A stretch of DNA of 64,000 bases from Hyphomicrobium_A sp964620915 (GCA_964620915.1 CAZUKP010000010.1:1-64000); one strand, 5' to 3'; numbered from the stretch's first letter, positions 7,480-16,712 are shown. The notes: generated by a model from the sequence alone, not told the origin. Numbers and translations: made by a program.

Positions 7480-8599
7480 TCAGCGCTTCGACGCCTCTCA
7501 CGCGCGTCAACCCCGCTACGAGGCCGGCAAGTTGCGGCACGAGCGACATGGCGGTGATGCTGATCGCCTGCGCGAGCGGCGACTTGAAGGCACGTTCCGC
7601 CGCCCCGGCCCAGAAGAACTGGGGACCAATCCGCGCAAGCGAGGCCTTTTGAAAATCTGCGGCGGCCTGCCCGGAGATAACCGCACGCGCGGCCGCCAAA
7701 CCTGAGGACAGGGCCAGCGACGTGCCGTCACCCGTATAGGAGGGAATGACGCTGAGCTGGTCTCCGATGGGAAATACATTGCGTGCGATGACCGCGCGAC
7801 GCTGATAGCCATAAGGAATGGCCGAAATAGCTGCGGGGCGCTCGGACAAGAACTTCGCACCTTCAAGAAGATCTCCGAAGTGCGATGATTGGCGCGCGAT
7901 GTAGGAAAGATGAGCCGGCCATTCAGGCCCCACCTCCTTCATCGCGCGTGCATCCATCAACCAGCACAGTGTCGCTAGGCCGTCCTCCACATTGCAAGCG
8001 CCGATGTAGCCGCCGCGATAGGTCACGAGCTGGACGACATCATCAAGCGCACGCGAACCGGAGGGTGCAAGCTCGACCATTACCTTGAAGGCCGTCATTG
8101 AACCTTGCGCGCGGGGCCAACCGCGAACGTTATGCTTTCCCGTCGCCAGCGCCGCGCATGTCGCAACGTAGGCTCTCTCGCCAACATGCACCTTCACGCT
8201 GCCGGTAGAAGGCTCAAACGCAGTCACCGCCTCACCACGAATGACCTCTGCACCAGCTGTCTGCGCCTCAGCGAGCAACGCCTCATCGATACGGAGCCGT
8301 GAAAGGCCAGATGCTTTGAAAGGAAGCGATGCACAGGCCGTGCGCTCGCCTGCAGCGAGCCGCAGCGTTGAGACCTGCGTCGCGCCAAGGCCCATTACGT
8401 CCAGACCAAGATAGCTCAGGAGATCCTGGGCCTCGCAGCTCAGGAAATCACCGCAGACCTTCAACTGCGCCGCTGATGTGCGCTCGATGATGGCAACACG
8501 CTTGCCCTGGCGCGCAAGCTCTAGAGCAAATGCGCTTCCCGCCAGTCCTCCACCGATCGCGATCGCATCAAAATCGGGCATTCGCTGATTTCCGGACAC
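7460..8599 (-). CDS. FAD-dependent oxidoreductase, geranylgeranyl-reductase/hydroxylase-like
   Basis: Flavoprotein with the dinucleotide-binding motif GGGLAGSAFALELARQGKRV near the N-terminus and the second FAD motif GDQLSVIPSYTGDGTSLAL near residue 275. It belongs to the broad group holding aromatic-ring hydroxylases and geranylgeranyl reductases. The GTG at 8599 is taken as start because GAGGGA lies about 6 bases upstream; an ATG at 8581 is the alternative. It follows the methyltransferase gene by 18 bases on the same strand and converges on the polyketide synthase. It probably oxidises the aromatic product, like SrsC, though reduction of an isoprenoid or fatty chain cannot be excluded. Confidence 0.85.
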   Translation of the reverse strand: MSGNQRMPDFDAIAIGGGLAGSAFALELARQGKRVAIIERTSAAQLKVCGDFLSCEAQDLLSYLGLDVMGLGATQVSTLRLAAGERTACASLPFKASGLSRLRIDEALLAEAQTAGAEVIRGEAVTAFEPSTGSVKVHVGERAYVATCAALATGKHNVRGWPRAQGSMTAFKVMVELAPSGSRALDDVVQLVTYRGGYIGACNVEDGLATLCWLMDARAMKEVGPEWPAHLSYIARQSSHFGDLLEGAKFLSERPAAISAIPYGYQRRAVIARNVFPIGDQLSVIPSYTGDGTSLALSSGLAAARAVISGQAAADFQKASLARIGPQFFWAGAAERAFKSPLAQAISITAMSLVPQLAGLVAGLTRVRGVEALTRTQGR

Positions 8600-8617
8600 G
8601 CAGATCCCTCAGACAAG

Positions 8618-9139
8618 CTAGTCGACTTCGCCCGCGCGCCGTTGCTCCAACGCGCCGTCCTCCAGCAAGATCTTGTAGTAAAGCACCGCGCTCCAGATGC
8701 AGCCGAAGATCACCGCCACGGCCGCGTCGGCAAAAACCAATGGCAGGAGGAACGTCTCGGCGATGGTGACGGCATAGTTCGGATGACGCAGCCACTGATA
8801 CGGTCCTTTGCGAACAATTGGGCCGCCTGGAACTGTGATGATCCTATGCGTCCAATAACGCCCGAGTGTCCCGATCACCCAATAGCGAACAACCTGGAGC
8901 AGCAAATAGAGAATGGCGAGTGGCCAAATAAGTGGTTCGCTGGCTGGGATGAGCAGGAAAATCGCGGCGATCCACGCGAGGTGTGTGACGGCGACGACGG
9001 GATAATAGTCGCGTCCCACTTCCACCGCGCCTTCGGCTAGAAGACGCTTCGTGTTGCGAGCCGAATACAGCTCCTCGAGGCCTCGTTGGGCGAGGATGAT
9101 CAAGGCGGCGATCTGTGCAAATCCGATGTGCTCCAACAT
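8618..9139 (-). CDS. Isoprenylcysteine carboxyl methyltransferase-family protein
   Basis: A 173-residue integral membrane methyltransferase with about five helices. It shows the family signature GPYQWLRHPNY followed by a hydrophobic helix, which forms the S-adenosylmethionine pocket in this family. A ribosome site AAGGA lies 6 bases before the ATG. It heads a two-gene unit with the flavoprotein. In Streptomyces (SrsB) and Bacillus (BpsB) such enzymes methylate type III polyketide products, so O-methylation of an alkylresorcinol or alkylpyrone is the best guess here. True CaaX processing is unlikely in bacteria. Confidence 0.87.
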   Translation of the reverse strand: MLEHIGFAQIAALIILAQRGLEELYSARNTKRLLAEGAVEVGRDYYPVVAVTHLAWIAAIFLLIPASEPLIWPLAILYLLLQVVRYWVIGTLGRYWTHRIITVPGGPIVRKGPYQWLRHPNYAVTIAETFLLPLVFADAAVAVIFGCIWSAVLYYKILLEDGALEQRRAGEVD

Positions 9140-9367
9140 TGCGTCCTTGCGGGGTTGGAAGAGAGGTGGGACCCGGCTTAGCGGATGCGGCGAATATCAA
9201 CTATGCGCTAATTTTCCGTTGTCGAGAATGCACCAGAGGCAACTTTCCCGGGACCGTGTCCAATCTTCCGACTCTTTGGCTAACACCGCCGAGAACAGCG
9301 GCGCTCTTGCGCTCAGCGACAGATCCCCTTTATTGAGCGCGCAACGCCGCCACCAAACAAGGCTCCC

Positions 9368-10261
9368 ATGACCGCCCAAACGCCCACCCACAGACCCGCC
9401 CCGCCGCCAGTCCTTGAGCACGCGGGAGATCTGTTGCAGCGCTATGACGTGCTCTTCTGCGACGTGTGGGGCGTTTTGCACAACGGCGCGCGTCCCTACG
9501 CAAGCGCTTGCGAGGCCCTCGTCCGATTTCGCGCCCAAGGCGGCACTGTCATTTTGTTGACCAACGCACCTGCGCCCAAGGCCGGAATCATTTCGTTCCT
9601 CGACTCCGTCGGCGTCCAACACGACACCTGGGACGACATCGTCGCCTCGGGTGATATCGCGCTCAGTCACATCGCGGAGAAGGGGTACCGCCGGGTCTTC
9701 TGCCTCGGACCCGAGGATCGCGATAGCGCAACATTCGATGCACTCAAGGCTGAACGCGTCGAACTCGACGAGGCCGAGGCCATCCTATGTACCGGCCTCA
9801 TTGACGATGAGAATGAGACGGCCGATGACTATCGCCCGCTTCTGGAACGCGCCTTAGCTCGGAAGCTGCCGTTCGTGTGCGCAAACCCCGACCTTGTTGT
9901 CGACATCGACGGCCACCACTATCTGTGCGCCGGGGCCATCGCCGATCTTTACGAGCGCATGGATGGCGATGTGTTCTGGGCGGGAAAGCCTCACGCCAGC
10001 ACGTATGTAACCGCCCATACTGCCGCCAAAGCGATCCGCGGTGGATCGGTGGCGCGCGAGCGCATCCTCGTGATCGGGGATTCCCTTCGCACCGATCTCA
10101 AGGGCGCGGAGGCCGCCGGCATCGACGCCATCTTCGTTGCCTCCGGCATTCATCGCGACGAGACAATGGGCAGCGATGCATTGTCGCCTGAGAAAGTGGC
10201 AGCGCTTTTCGCGCCGCCCGCACCGCCTGCGCGTGCCGTCATGCATGAGCTGGCTTGGTAG
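9368..10261 (+). CDS. HAD-superfamily class IIA hydrolase (TIGR01459 type)
   Basis: A 297-residue phosphatase-like protein. HAD motif I is CDVWGVLHNG with the catalytic first Asp; the usual second Asp position holds Trp, as in this subfamily. Motif II is LTNAPAP, and the lysine and acidic motifs appear as WAGKPHASTY and VIGDSLRTDLKGAEAAGI. The cap domain lies between residues about 85 and 200. Members of this alphaproteobacterial subfamily are of unknown substrate, related to NagD and pyridoxal phosphatases. The gene stands alone and divergent from the methyltransferase gene. Confidence 0.9.
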   Translation: MTAQTPTHRPAPPPVLEHAGDLLQRYDVLFCDVWGVLHNGARPYASACEALVRFRAQGGTVILLTNAPAPKAGIISFLDSVGVQHDTWDDIVASGDIALSHIAEKGYRRVFCLGPEDRDSATFDALKAERVELDEAEAILCTGLIDDENETADDYRPLLERALARKLPFVCANPDLVVDIDGHHYLCAGAIADLYERMDGDVFWAGKPHASTYVTAHTAAKAIRGGSVARERILVIGDSLRTDLKGAEAAGIDAIFVASGIHRDETMGSDALSPEKVAALFAPPAPPARAVMHELAW

Positions 10262-10274
10262 ACGACGTTATCGC

Positions 10275-10724
10275 TTACGGCGCCTGGCACTTAGCCTCAT
10301 ACAGGGCGCTTTTCTTGACGGGCCACCCCGCACCCTTCAGCGAGCCCCACGCCACCTTGCCGCCGCCCAAAGCATCGAGCTGAAACAGATAGTGTTCGAC
10401 CACGCCTCTGGAATGTATTGCCATCACCAACATGTAGCCCTTGCCCGATTGAGGGACGCTGAAGACCTGAAAACCCTGCGCCTTCTTACTTTGAGAGCCG
10501 CTTGGATCATTCAGGACAATGTCGAGCTGTTTGCCCTCTTGCACGAGCTGGAATTCGCGCCCGCCAAGGTCCTCCGCTTCCCATCCCGACTTGCCGTCTG
10601 GGCTGACGAAGACGTATGCGTGGCCGGCCGAACCACTGCATGTGGTAATTACGGCGGCTTCGGTTGGCACCATGGCGGCGAGTATCATTGCTCCGGCCAT
10701 GAGCGCTGTTGCACTTCTGCGCAT
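10275..10724 (-). CDS. Secreted protein of unknown function
   Basis: A 149-residue protein with a clear signal peptide (MRRSATALMAGAMILAAMVPTEA). The ATG at 10724 is chosen because GGGAG lies 8 bases before it; another ATG at 10739 has none. The mature part holds a cysteine near each end (ITTCSGSAG and YEAKCQAP), probably bridged in the periplasm, and a central beta-rich stretch. I do not recognise the family. It converges on the HAD hydrolase. Confidence 0.72.
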   Translation of the reverse strand: MRRSATALMAGAMILAAMVPTEAAVITTCSGSAGHAYVFVSPDGKSGWEAEDLGGREFQLVQEGKQLDIVLNDPSGSQSKKAQGFQVFSVPQSGKGYMLVMAIHSRGVVEHYLFQLDALGGGKVAWGSLKGAGWPVKKSALYEAKCQAP

Positions 10725-11072
10725 ACGTTTGTCTCCCATTGTTGACGGTGCCGGCCTTAGAAAGGTGACTGCTTCAATGCAACCGGCTGGGAGCAATTCC
10801 CGGCCGCGTGAATCGTGTACTGGTTCGACGCATTCACCTTCGCCCGATTGTACTTTTTCCAATCAGGGCGATCGTTTAGCCTAAGCTGATGTTAACTCCC
10901 GCGACAATCACTACACCGCCAATTATTTGATCTCAAATAGCTTTTGGTCTAGTTTGTTGCAATGCGCAATTGCGCGGCTCTTTCAGCTTGACGGCAAGGT
11001 CACTAAGCCGAAAGGCGACGCTACAGAGGCCGCCCAGCAAATCCGTAGCAGGCAAGGACAAGACGGTCTGGC
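10725..11072. other. Non-coding stretch upstream of the NAGGN operon
   Basis: No convincing gene. It contains two palindromes: TATTTGA-TC-TCAAATA (10924-10939) and GCGCAATTGCGC (10964-10975), both 100-150 bases before the asparagine-synthase-like gene. The rest shows nothing I can name. Confidence 0.6.
10924..10939. promoter_or_regulatory. Operator-like palindrome upstream of the NAGGN operon
   Basis: Perfect dyad with 7-base arms TATTTGA / TCAAATA and a 2-base centre, in an AT-rich patch 133 bases before the operon start. TTGATC at 10927 could act as a -35 with TAGTTT 17 bases on, which would place the dyad over the promoter. The binding protein is unknown. Confidence 0.4.
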
Positions 11073-12848
11073 ATGTGTGGAATAGCCGGCGAAATCCGGT
11101 TTGACGGAAGCTTTGCCGACACCACAGTGGTGTCGCGGATGACGAGAGCGCTGGCACCACGCGGCCCCGACGGCAGCGGCGTCATTGCACAGGGCCCTGT
11201 CGCCTTCGGTCATCGGCGCCTGAAAATCATCGATCTTTCAAACAAGGCTGCTCAGCCGATGATCGATCCCGAGCTGGGGCTCTCGATCGTCTTCAACGGC
11301 TGCATCTATAATTATCCAGAATTGCGGGCCGAACTCCAGGCCAAGGGCTACAGGTTTTTCTCCGAAGGCGATACGGAAGTCATTCTCAAGGCGTTCCATG
11401 CCTGGGGAGATAAATGCGTCGAGCGCTTCCACGGCATGTTTGCGTTCGCCATCTGCGAGCGCGAGAGCGGAAACGTCACGCTTGCGCGCGACCGGTTCGG
11501 CATTAAGCCGCTCTACTATTCGCACAGCGGAAACGCGTTGCGCATCGCCTCGACCCTACCAGCAATTCTTGCAGCTGGAGACATCGATACCTCAGTCGAT
11601 CGCGAAGCGCTGCACACCTACATGTCGTTCCATGCCGTGGTGCCGCCGCCACGCACAATCCTGAAGGGTGTGCGCAAATTGGCTCCGGCAACTGTTCGCC
11701 GATTTACGGCCGACGGCATCGCGCAGGACCGCGTCTATTGGCAGCCCGCCTACGATCGCAAGCCTGGCGATGGACAGCTCACCCGGGAGGACTGGCGTGA
11801 TCGCGTTCTGGAAGCGCTGAGGACAGCGGTGAGACGGCGCATGGTTGCCGACGTCCCGGTCGGTGTCCTGCTATCGGGGGGCGTCGACTCCAGCGTTATC
11901 GTCGGGCTCCTCGCCGAGGAGGGCCAAAAAGGCCTGATGACGTTTTCGATCGGCTTTGAAGAGGCGAACGGCGAGAAGGGTGACGAGTTCGTCTATTCCG
12001 ATTTGATCGCCAAGACCTTTGAAACCGACCACCACAAAATCTTTGTTCCCTCCAGTGATCTCATGTCGGCACTGCCCGATACCATTCACGCCATGTCGGA
12101 ACCGATGGTGTCCTACGACAATATCGGCTTCTTTCTGCTGAGCCGCGAGGTCTCAAAGCACATAAAGGTCGTTCAGTCCGGGCAGGGCGCTGACGAGGTT
12201 TTCGGCGGCTACCATTGGTATCCCCCGCTCGCCAACTCCAATGACGTCGTATCCGATTACGCCAAGGTTTTCTTCGACCGAAGCCATGAGACCTTGAAAA
12301 CCCAGCTGGAAGGCGATTGGATCCCCGAAGCGGACGTGAGCCGTGAACTCGTGGCCGAACACCTCATGCGTGAAGGCGCTGCGACACCCGTGGATAGAGC
12401 ATTGCGTCTCGATTCCCAGATCATGCTTGTCGACGATCCCGTCAAGCGCGTCGACAACATGACAATGGCGTGGGGGCTTGAGGCCCGAGTTCCCTTCCTA
12501 GATCACGAGCTTGTGGAGCTTGCTGCAACGATCCCGCCCGACTTCAAACTTGCCGACCACGGCAAAGGCGTCTTGAAGGATGCCGCGCGATTGGTGGTGC
12601 CGAGCGAGGTCATCGATCGAAAGAAGGGGTATTTCCCCGTTCCTCAGTTGAAGTACATCGGGGGGGCCTATCTTGACCTCGTGCGCGACGCCCTGAGCTC
12701 GCAAGCCGCTCAAGAACGTGGGCTTTTTCGTCCCGAATACTTAAATCGCCTATTCGAAGACCCAACGCAGTACATTACACCCCTGCGCGGTTCTGAGCTT
12801 TGGCAGGTGGCATTGCTGGAAATGTGGCTTCAGTCTCACGACATTTAA
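11073..12848 (+). CDS. asnO: N-acetylglutaminylglutamine amidotransferase (asparagine-synthase fold)
   Basis: Glutamine-dependent amidotransferase that converts N-acetylglutaminylglutamine to its amide, the osmoprotectant NAGGN. The 591 residues start MCGIAG, so Cys2 becomes the N-terminal nucleophile of the class II glutaminase domain (to about residue 210). The synthetase domain follows, with the ATP-pyrophosphatase loop LLSGGVDSSVIVG near residue 267. Overall it looks like AsnB, but the next two genes identify it as the AsnO member of the NAGGN trio first described in Sinorhizobium meliloti. The start is fixed by the need for Cys2. Osmotic induction is known for the pathway; a palindrome upstream may be the control site. 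Confidence 0.92.
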   Translation: MCGIAGEIRFDGSFADTTVVSRMTRALAPRGPDGSGVIAQGPVAFGHRRLKIIDLSNKAAQPMIDPELGLSIVFNGCIYNYPELRAELQAKGYRFFSEGDTEVILKAFHAWGDKCVERFHGMFAFAICERESGNVTLARDRFGIKPLYYSHSGNALRIASTLPAILAAGDIDTSVDREALHTYMSFHAVVPPPRTILKGVRKLAPATVRRFTADGIAQDRVYWQPAYDRKPGDGQLTREDWRDRVLEALRTAVRRRMVADVPVGVLLSGGVDSSVIVGLLAEEGQKGLMTFSIGFEEANGEKGDEFVYSDLIAKTFETDHHKIFVPSSDLMSALPDTIHAMSEPMVSYDNIGFFLLSREVSKHIKVVQSGQGADEVFGGYHWYPPLANSNDVVSDYAKVFFDRSHETLKTQLEGDWIPEADVSRELVAEHLMREGAATPVDRALRLDSQIMLVDDPVKRVDNMTMAWGLEARVPFLDHELVELAATIPPDFKLADHGKGVLKDAARLVVPSEVIDRKKGYFPVPQLKYIGGAYLDLVRDALSSQAAQERGLFRPEYLNRLFEDPTQYITPLRGSELWQVALLEMWLQSHDI

Positions 12849-12873
12849 GTCGTACAATATTCGAGAGTTTATC

Positions 12874-14709
12874 ATGTCTGACGGTAAGCAACACCACGAG
12901 ACACCGCATCGGCCGGGGCGCGATCAGCGTACGCGCGAAGCGCTCACGCACCGCCTCAAACGCATGCGTGACCACGGGCTCAAACCGCCGATTGAGCATT
13001 TGGCCGGCGAGCCCTCGACCGCATTCCCGAACTTTTCGCTCGACTGCGGCTGGGGACGCCTCATCTTCGGGCAAACATTCACAGAACCCGAAACGCTCAT
13101 CGCGACACTCCAGCAAGAGCTACCCGAGCGGCGCGACATAGCCATCTACATTCGAAACCCGCATGTCTTGCTCGCGAATGCCCCGCAAGACGCTTTCCTG
13201 GATCCCTCCCACACATTTCGGGTCAACCTCTCCACCTACCGCGCTTCACGTCGCCAACTGAAGGGTTTCTTCATTCGGCGGCTGACGTCTGCCGCTGACG
13301 CCGAATCGATCAACCGCATCTATGCCGCGCGTGGAATGGTGCCTGTCGCACCTGAGTTCTTCTGGTCGCGTCGCGATGCGCGCTCAATCAGCTACTTCGT
13401 GGCTGAGGACAACGCGACTGGCGCTGTACTTGGTACGGTGACAGGCGTCGACCATTTCAAGGCCTTCAACGATCAGGAACGCGGCTCCTCCCTGTGGTGT
13501 CTGGCCGTGGATCCGCAGTGCCGCCTGCCCGGAGTAGGCGAAGCACTGGTGCGCCGACTGATCGAGCACTTTGGTGCGCGAGGTGCTTCCTACCTCGATC
13601 TATCCGTCTTGCATGACAACGAACAAGCGATCTCGCTTTATGAAAAGCTTGGCTTCCAACGCGTGCCCTTCTTCTCGGTGAAGCGCAAGAACCAGATCAA
13701 CGAGACGCTGTTTGCTGGACCCGAAATTGATAGCGCCCTGAACCCCTATGCCAAAATCATTGTCCGAGAAGCCCGTCGCCGCGGCATTCAGGTTGAGGTG
13801 ACGGACGCTGAAGGCGGATTCTTCCGGCTCTCCTATGGCGGACGTTCGGTCCATTGCCGCGAGAGCCTTTCGGAACTGACATCTGCGGTTGCCATGTCGA
13901 TCTGCGACGACAAAGCAGTAACGGCTCGCGTCGTCGCCAGAGCCGGAGTTCGTGTCCCTGAGCAGATTGCGGCTGATGCCGGACCAACTGAAATCGATGC
14001 CTTTCTCAAACGGCACGGAAAGGTTGTCGTAAAGCCTGCACGCGGCGAACAAGGGCGCGGCATCGCAGTGGGCTTGTCGACGATGCCGGAAACCGAGGCG
14101 GCCATGGCGGAGGCGCGAAAGGTCTCTGATTCGGTGCTTTTGGAAGAATTCGCTCAGGGCGAGGATCTCCGACTCGTTGTAATCAACTACAGGCTCGTTG
14201 CTGCTGCCGTTCGCAAACCGGCCAGCGTCATCGGCGACGGGAAGCGGACAGTCAAGCAATTGATCGAATCACAGAGCCGACGGCGCTCTGCTGCGACAGG
14301 GGGTGAATCGAGCATTCCCCTCGACGCGGAAACCGAGCGCACAATCCGGGCAACCGGTCACGAGTTCACAAGCGTCTTGCCAGAGGGGGAGGAATTGCAA
14401 GTCCGCAAGACCGCAAACCTGCACACAGGTGGCACAATTCACGACGTCACCGATACCGTCCATCCAGTACTGGTCGAGGCCAGCATCAAGGCGGCCCGCG
14501 CCATCAACATCCCCGTCGTTGGCATTGATCTTATGGTTAAATCGCCGCGGGGACCGGAGTATTCCTTCATAGAAGCCAATGAGCGCCCCGGACTCGCCAA
14601 TCATGAGCCGCAACCCACGGCAGAACGTTTTATCGACTTGCTATTCCCCCTGTCAGTGCCGACTGCTATGCGTCAAGCTCTGTCCGAGACCGCGGAGGTA
14701 AGGGGCTAA
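12874..14709 (+). CDS. ngg: N-acetylglutaminylglutamine synthetase (GNAT + ATP-grasp)
   Basis: Two-domain enzyme that builds N-acetylglutaminylglutamine. Residues about 125-275 form a GNAT acetyltransferase domain (CLAVDPQCRLPGVGEALVRRL, then a conserved SLYEKLGFQRVPFF). Residues about 290-600 form an ATP-grasp ligase like that of cyanophycin synthetase, with VVVKPARGEQGRGIAVG, LLEEFAQGEDLRL and FIEANERPGLANHEP. The 611-residue length suits the family. It follows asnO by 25 bases and precedes the M42 peptidase by 3 bases, so the three genes form one operon. Confidence 0.94.
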   Translation: MSDGKQHHETPHRPGRDQRTREALTHRLKRMRDHGLKPPIEHLAGEPSTAFPNFSLDCGWGRLIFGQTFTEPETLIATLQQELPERRDIAIYIRNPHVLLANAPQDAFLDPSHTFRVNLSTYRASRRQLKGFFIRRLTSAADAESINRIYAARGMVPVAPEFFWSRRDARSISYFVAEDNATGAVLGTVTGVDHFKAFNDQERGSSLWCLAVDPQCRLPGVGEALVRRLIEHFGARGASYLDLSVLHDNEQAISLYEKLGFQRVPFFSVKRKNQINETLFAGPEIDSALNPYAKIIVREARRRGIQVEVTDAEGGFFRLSYGGRSVHCRESLSELTSAVAMSICDDKAVTARVVARAGVRVPEQIAADAGPTEIDAFLKRHGKVVVKPARGEQGRGIAVGLSTMPETEAAMAEARKVSDSVLLEEFAQGEDLRLVVINYRLVAAAVRKPASVIGDGKRTVKQLIESQSRRRSAATGGESSIPLDAETERTIRATGHEFTSVLPEGEELQVRKTANLHTGGTIHDVTDTVHPVLVEASIKAARAINIPVVGIDLMVKSPRGPEYSFIEANERPGLANHEPQPTAERFIDLLFPLSVPTAMRQALSETAEVRG

Positions 14710-14712
14710 CGC

Positions 14713-15842
14713 ATGACGACCAGACTGGCGATCGACGCAGACTATCTCTTGGAGATGCTGCAAGGGCTGCTGGAGATCCCAAGTCCTACCGGTTACACGG
14801 ATCCCATCGTCCGATACGTCACCCGCGAATTGGAGCGGCTTGGCCTGAAAGTGGACATTACGCGTCGCGGAGCAATCCGCGCCATTAGGCCCGGCCAAAA
14901 ACGGCGCGGAGCACGCGCCATCGTTTCGCATCTCGATACCCTTGGCGCACAAGTCAAGGAGCTGAAGGATAACGGGCGCCTTGGGCTCGTGCCGATCGGC
15001 CATTGGTCGGCGCGCTTTGCTGAAGGAGCGCGCGCGACGCTTTTCGCCGAAAAGGGAGCCTATCGGGGCACGATCCTGCCGCTCAAAGCGTCCGGTCACA
15101 CCTACAATGAAGAAATCGACAGCATGCCCTTCGGCTGGAATTACGTCGAACTGCGCGTCGATGCGTTAGCTCGAGATAAAGCAGACATCCTGCGCCTCGG
15201 CATCGACGTGGGCGATATCATTTCAATCGACCCACAGTCGGAGTTTCTCGAGAACGGTTTCCTCATATCGCGCCACCTCGACAATAAAGCCGGCGTCGCG
15301 CTGATGTTGGCCGCACTCAAGGCGCTTCAAGACGAGAAGGCCGAGACGCCTGTCGACGTTCATTGGCTCTTTACGATCGCAGAAGAGGTGGGCGTTGGCG
15401 CTTCGTCGATCATCACCCAGGACGTCGTCTCCATCGTTACGGTCGACAACGGCACGACTGCGCCCGGACAGAACTCCGACGAATTTGGCGTCACGATCGC
15501 CATGGCGGACCAAACCGGTCCCTTCGACTACCACCTGACGAAGAAGCTCGTCGAACTGTGCCGCGCCAACGAGATCCGCTATCAGAAAGATATTTTCCGC
15601 TTCTATCGGTCGGATTCGGCGAGCGCAATTGAAGCTGGCGCCGATGTACGCCATGCCCTCATCACCTTCGGCGTCGACGCTTCGCACGGCTACGAGCGCA
15701 TCCACATGCACGCGTTGCGCTCTCTTGCGGAACTGATCACTTCGTACGTGACAAGCCCTGTCGCCATCAAGCGTGACTTTGTCCCGACCGCCGACGTTAG
15801 CGGCTTCACCCGGCAGTCGACGAAGAAGGCCAAGCAAAAGCT
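14713..15842 (+). CDS. M42-family peptidase of the NAGGN system (3' end in assembly gap)
   Basis: Metallo-aminopeptidase-like protein of the M42 family, third gene of the NAGGN trio. Visible metal and catalytic motifs are VSHLDTLG, SRHLDNKAGVALML, IAEEVGVGA and the late GVDASHGYERIH histidine. About 376 residues are readable before the run of N at 15843; the sequence there (FTRQSTKKAKQK) looks like the usual tail, so only a few residues are missing. The open frame that seems to continue beyond the gap is coincidental because the gap length is arbitrary. Its exact role is unknown; turnover of the dipeptide is plausible. Confidence 0.9.
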
Positions 15843-15942
15843 NNNNNNNNNNNNNNNNNNNNNNNNNNNNNNNNNNNNNNNNNNNNNNNNNNNNNNNNNN
15901 NNNNNNNNNNNNNNNNNNNNNNNNNNNNNNNNNNNNNNNNNN
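15843..15942. other. Assembly gap (100 N)
   Basis: Exactly 100 undetermined bases, a conventional scaffold-gap size, so the true distance is unknown. It cuts the 3' end of the M42 peptidase gene on the plus strand and the 3' end of a minus-strand gene on the far side. Confidence 0.98.
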
Positions 15943-16352
15943 TTAAAGCTACGCTCGTTCCCAATTTCGAGGGCACCACGCACGACAAGCATCATGATCT
16001 GCTCGTCGGTGCAAATGCGACGGCAGCCAACAGGCATGAAACCCAAACTCCTGCACCGCTCGTGCATGACCGCCCGCATAAATGCAAAGACGCGGGCGAT
16101 GAAGGCTGGACCATCGGCAGGACCCAATCGCTCGTCACCAAGCTGGAAGGCATGCTCCCACGCTCCGATCCGGCCGCTGGAGCACCCGTGACAGAAACAG
16201 CGCGCAACATCGAGAATGAAGACCTCGATGGGAGACAGATGCATGGACTCTGCAAAGGGCAGCTCCTCATCGCACAGGCAGTCATGTCCTTCGTCGTGCT
16301 CGCTCAAACCAGGTCCTGTCACGGTCGGCTTCTTGGGTCTATGAAACCCCAT
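15943..16352 (-). CDS. Unrecognised cysteine-rich protein (C-terminus in gap)
   Basis: About 136 residues are readable from the ATG at 16352, which has a GAGAG-like ribosome site. The protein looks real: balanced composition, an LSPIEVFILDVARCF helix, then GAWEHAFQLGDERLG, DGPAFIARVFAFMRAV and GCRRICTDEQIMMLV. Cysteines occur as a CLC pair near residue 25, a CFCHGC cluster near residue 52-57, and singly near residues 99 and 108, so a metal site is possible. I do not recognise the family. The gap removes the end. The frame on the opposite strand here lacks these features. Confidence 0.6.
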
Positions 16353-16442
16353 CGGTGTCTCTCACTTCATCCTGGGCGCGCGTTGTTCGTTTCACGGTGC
16401 TTCAGGCGCCAACCGGTCAGCGCCGCCGTGGGGTTCTTGAAA

Positions 16443-16652
16443 TCAGTCGATCATGGTCATGCCCTGGAACGACTCTGTCTCGGCAATCGCATCCAAAAGC
16501 CGTGAAAAGCGATTTGCTCCAAACTCAATGAAAACTGCGAACATCGCGCAAACGGCGATCTGCACGACCGGTGGTTCAACAGTGTCTGAGGATGGCCGGC
16601 CCACGCCATGGGGGAGGGCACCGAGGCTCATTAAGTCGTCTCCAATCAGCAT
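16443..16652 (-). CDS. Short unrecognised protein
   Basis: A 69-residue product starting MLIGDDLMSLG, with a hydrophobic middle (PPVVQIAVCAMFAVFIEFGA) and an acidic tail. It lies about 90 bases before the cysteine-rich gene on the same strand, and a promoter-like pair is found 60 bases upstream. No family is recognised. An alternative start at 16673 adds seven residues. It could be spurious, but its composition is protein-like and the opposite strand has nothing better. Confidence 0.45.
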   Translation of the reverse strand: MLIGDDLMSLGALPHGVGRPSSDTVEPPVVQIAVCAMFAVFIEFGANRFSRLLDAIAETESFQGMTMID

Positions 16653-16712
16653 GTTAATCTTGCCTGCCCGCAAGCGGTCAGTTGGAAGCGTTATTCTGTA
16701 CTTGCTGCGTAT

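Noticed and set aside
15943..16191. Continuation of the M42 peptidase beyond the gap
   Set aside because: The gap is exactly 100 N, so the frame across it is arbitrary; the sequence after it has no similarity to the family, and a protein-like frame is on the other strand.
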